DNA of 6,012 nucleotides from Caldisericaceae bacterium (GTDB lineage Bacteria; Calditrichota; Calditrichia; Calditrichales; Calditrichaceae): NCBI GenBank assembly GCA_021160885.1, contig JAGHBR010000467.1, forward strand, positions 1 to 6,012, written 5' to 3'. Under the pieces are notes generated by a model. It saw only the letters and a program-made list of their open reading frames with translations, was not told where the DNA came from and made no database searches. Both the position numbers and the translations under genes were made by a program. This document shows positions 4,389-6,012 of the stretch, piece after piece (within the stretch, counting starts at the first letter, position 1; every line of letters begins with the position of its first letter).

Positions 4389-5828
4389 ATGAATTTTGGT
4401 TATAAAAAGTTATATGTTGATGGGCAATTATTGGATGCCAAAGGTGGACGCAAAAACGATGTGATTTGTCCGGGTACTGATGAAAAAATAGCAGAAATTG
4501 CTTGGGCAACAGTAGAGGATGCAGAGAAGACATTAATGGCAGCATCAAAAGGTTTTGGTCTCTGGTCTAAATTGACTATTTGGGAACGAGCTAACTGGAT
4601 GTTTAAGTTGCGGGCCGCTATTATAAAAAGAGAAACCGAATTGCGCGAAGCTATTATGTATGAAATGGGTAAAACCTATGAGGCAACAGAAGAAGATTAT
4701 GAAATTTTAATTGATGCCTTGGAGTGGTATCCTCAGGAGATGATGCATAGACGGGAGGAGATTATCCCTGATGTGGATGGTACTCATCAACACTATTTGG
4801 TTTCTGAACCGGCGGGTGTTGCTATCGCCTTTTTAGCCTGGAATTTCCCATTGTTGAATGTTGGATACAAGTTAGGACCGGCGCTTGCAGCAGGTTGTTC
4901 GATTATTATTAAACCATCGGCCAGTGCACCTCTTTCTGCTTATCTTGTGGGCGAAATTTGTTATGAAATTGGTTTTCCTGCAGGTGTAATCAATATTTTA
5001 ACAGGTCCTAATAGTGAAGTATCGGATACTCTTTCCAGTAGCCCGATTCCCAAAGTAGTGACGATTATTGGTTCAACAGCTACCGGAAGAAAGTTGATAG
5101 CAAGTTGTAGTACTTCCATCAAAAGAACGAGTATGGAATTAGGTGGTAATGCTCCAATGATCATTTTCCCCGATGCGGACCTTGAAGCAGCCGCTGATGT
5201 TGTGAATGCTATTAAATTTGGGGGGAACTCAGGGCAGGTATGTGTAGCTCCCGATCGTATCTTTGTTCATAAAGAAGTCTACCAGGCTTTTACGCAAATC
5301 TTGACTGATAAAGCATCTAAGGCCCGTTTAGCTTTTGGAAGAGAGAATCATCCCACCATGGCACCTCTTATTAATCAGCGGGCATGTGACCGAATGCAGG
5401 AATTAGTGAATGACGCTCTTGCCAAAGGTGCAAAATTGGCATGTGGCGGGAAACGCCCTGCAGATATTCCCAAAGGCAGCTTTTTCGAACCGACCATTCT
5501 CATTAATTGTACTCTGGAAATGCGTTGTTATCATGAAGAAATTTTTGGGCCAATTGCTCCCCTCATTCCTTTTGAAGATGAGATGGAAGTTGTAAAGTTG
5601 GCTAATGAAACAGAGTATGGTTTAGCCAGTTATTTGTTTACAAAAGATATTTATCGCATTAATCGAATTAGCCAATCACTGAAGTTTGGCGAAGTGCAGG
5701 TGAATGGAGTAAAGTACGCTATTTATTTGCCCCATGGTGGAATTAAAGAGAGTGGCGTCGGACATGATTGTTCGCACTTGGCTCTGGAAGATTATCTGGT
5801 GAAAAAACGAATAACCATTAAAGAATAA
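4389..5828 (+). CDS. NAD(P)-dependent aldehyde dehydrogenase (semialdehyde type)
   Basis: A 479-residue cytoplasmic enzyme oxidising an aldehyde to an acid, of normal length for the family. Catalytic parts are intact: N152 (AWNFPL), cofactor-site K175 (IIKPSA), general base E250 (MELGGNAP), nucleophile C285 (GQVCVAP), and E384 (EEIFGP). The glycine-rich turn is IIGSTATG, where most relatives have FTGST. The C-terminal GGIKESGVG segment and length fit the succinate-semialdehyde and 2-oxoglutarate-semialdehyde dehydrogenase branch. GAGGGA ends five bases before the ATG, and only 17 bases separate it from the upstream enzyme, so they are co-transcribed. In a galactarate-type route it would convert 2-oxoglutarate semialdehyde to 2-oxoglutarate. 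With an aldolase next door it could instead oxidise glyceraldehyde or lactaldehyde released by cleavage. The substrate is not decided by the sequence. Confidence 0.88.
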   Translation: MNFGYKKLYVDGQLLDAKGGRKNDVICPGTDEKIAEIAWATVEDAEKTLMAASKGFGLWSKLTIWERANWMFKLRAAIIKRETELREAIMYEMGKTYEATEEDYEILIDALEWYPQEMMHRREEIIPDVDGTHQHYLVSEPAGVAIAFLAWNFPLLNVGYKLGPALAAGCSIIIKPSASAPLSAYLVGEICYEIGFPAGVINILTGPNSEVSDTLSSSPIPKVVTIIGSTATGRKLIASCSTSIKRTSMELGGNAPMIIFPDADLEAAADVVNAIKFGGNSGQVCVAPDRIFVHKEVYQAFTQILTDKASKARLAFGRENHPTMAPLINQRACDRMQELVNDALAKGAKLACGGKRPADIPKGSFFEPTILINCTLEMRCYHEEIFGPIAPLIPFEDEMEVVKLANETEYGLASYLFTKDIYRINRISQSLKFGEVQVNGVKYAIYLPHGGIKESGVGHDCSHLALEDYLVKKRITIKE

Positions 5829-5840
5829 CAGGGGGCTATG

Positions 5841-6012
5841 ATGTTTAGTGAGGAACTCAAAGAAAAACTTTATGAATGTGGTGCAATTGCTACTTTAGTT
5901 ATTGATGATTTGGAAAATGCAGTACCTGTGGCTAAAGCCTTGTTAGATGGTGGAATTTGGGTAATGGAATTGACCTTACGAACCCCGGTAGCGATGAATG
6001 CAATGTTAGAAA
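5841..6012 (+). CDS. KDPG/KHG-type aldolase, N-terminal part (runs off window)
   Basis: Only the first 57 residues are present. GAIATLVIDDLENAVPVAKA and the following LLDGGIWVMELTLRTP match the opening of 2-keto-3-deoxy-6-phosphogluconate aldolases (Eda family), class I enzymes that release pyruvate through a lysine Schiff base. E43 and R47 of MELTLRTP correspond to the conserved active-site Glu and phosphate/substrate-site Arg of Eda; the catalytic lysine lies beyond the window. Two adjacent ATGs (5838 and 5841) follow GGGGG. The second has five bases of spacing against two for the first and is preferred. The gap from the dehydrogenase stop is 12 bases, so it belongs to the same operon. It presumably cleaves the 2-keto-3-deoxy acid made in this pathway; whether that acid is phosphorylated first depends on whether a kinase lies downstream. 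Confidence 0.85.
   Translation, partial: MFSEELKEKLYECGAIATLVIDDLENAVPVAKALLDGGIWVMELTLRTPVAMNAMLE

Overview
The window is AT-rich bacterial DNA with canonical Shine-Dalgarno sites and at least one textbook sigma-70 promoter (TTGACA, 17-nt spacer, TATATT). That points to a low-GC bacterium using ordinary housekeeping sigma signals. Bacillota is plausible, because the permease resembles Bacillus CysP, but the phylum cannot be settled from the sequence.

Left half (1-2313): a minus-strand permease gene of the PiT superfamily (219-1256), most like the CysP sulfate permease subgroup, lies between two directly repeated pieces of one transposase gene (1-77 and 1974-2050, 75 of 77 bases identical). 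The right-hand piece belongs to a short insertion-sequence relic (1720-2313) that still has near-perfect 21-bp terminal inverted repeats, a stem-loop over the transposase ribosome-binding site, the start and probable end of a transposase, and a second stem-loop. Its coding region is internally deleted and frameshifted. The 454 bases between the permease and this relic hold no gene, only a candidate permease promoter, a small inverted repeat and a possible third transposase scrap.

Right half (2343-6012): a plus-strand sugar-acid catabolic locus. A GntR/FCD-family regulator is followed by a mandelate-racemase-subgroup enolase-superfamily enzyme (closest by eye to galactarolactone cycloisomerase and acid-sugar dehydratases), an NAD(P)-dependent aldehyde dehydrogenase, and the beginning of a KDPG-type aldolase that runs off the window. 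The inferred logic is as follows. The enolase-superfamily enzyme makes a 2-keto-3-deoxy acid. The aldolase cleaves such an acid to pyruvate and an aldehyde. The dehydrogenase oxidises an aldehyde or semialdehyde in the same route. The exact substrate cannot be read from the sequence.

Regulation is unusually legible. A 16-bp word, TGTATACAAAAYACAA, occurs twice. One copy overlaps the -10 of the regulator's own promoter. The other lies upstream of the enzyme genes, where it is part of four back-to-back 7-bp repeats, WATACAA. This is most simply read as the regulator's binding sites: autoregulation plus control of the operon. No wholly new system is evident; the tandem heptad operator array and the compact transposon relic are the features most worth a second look.
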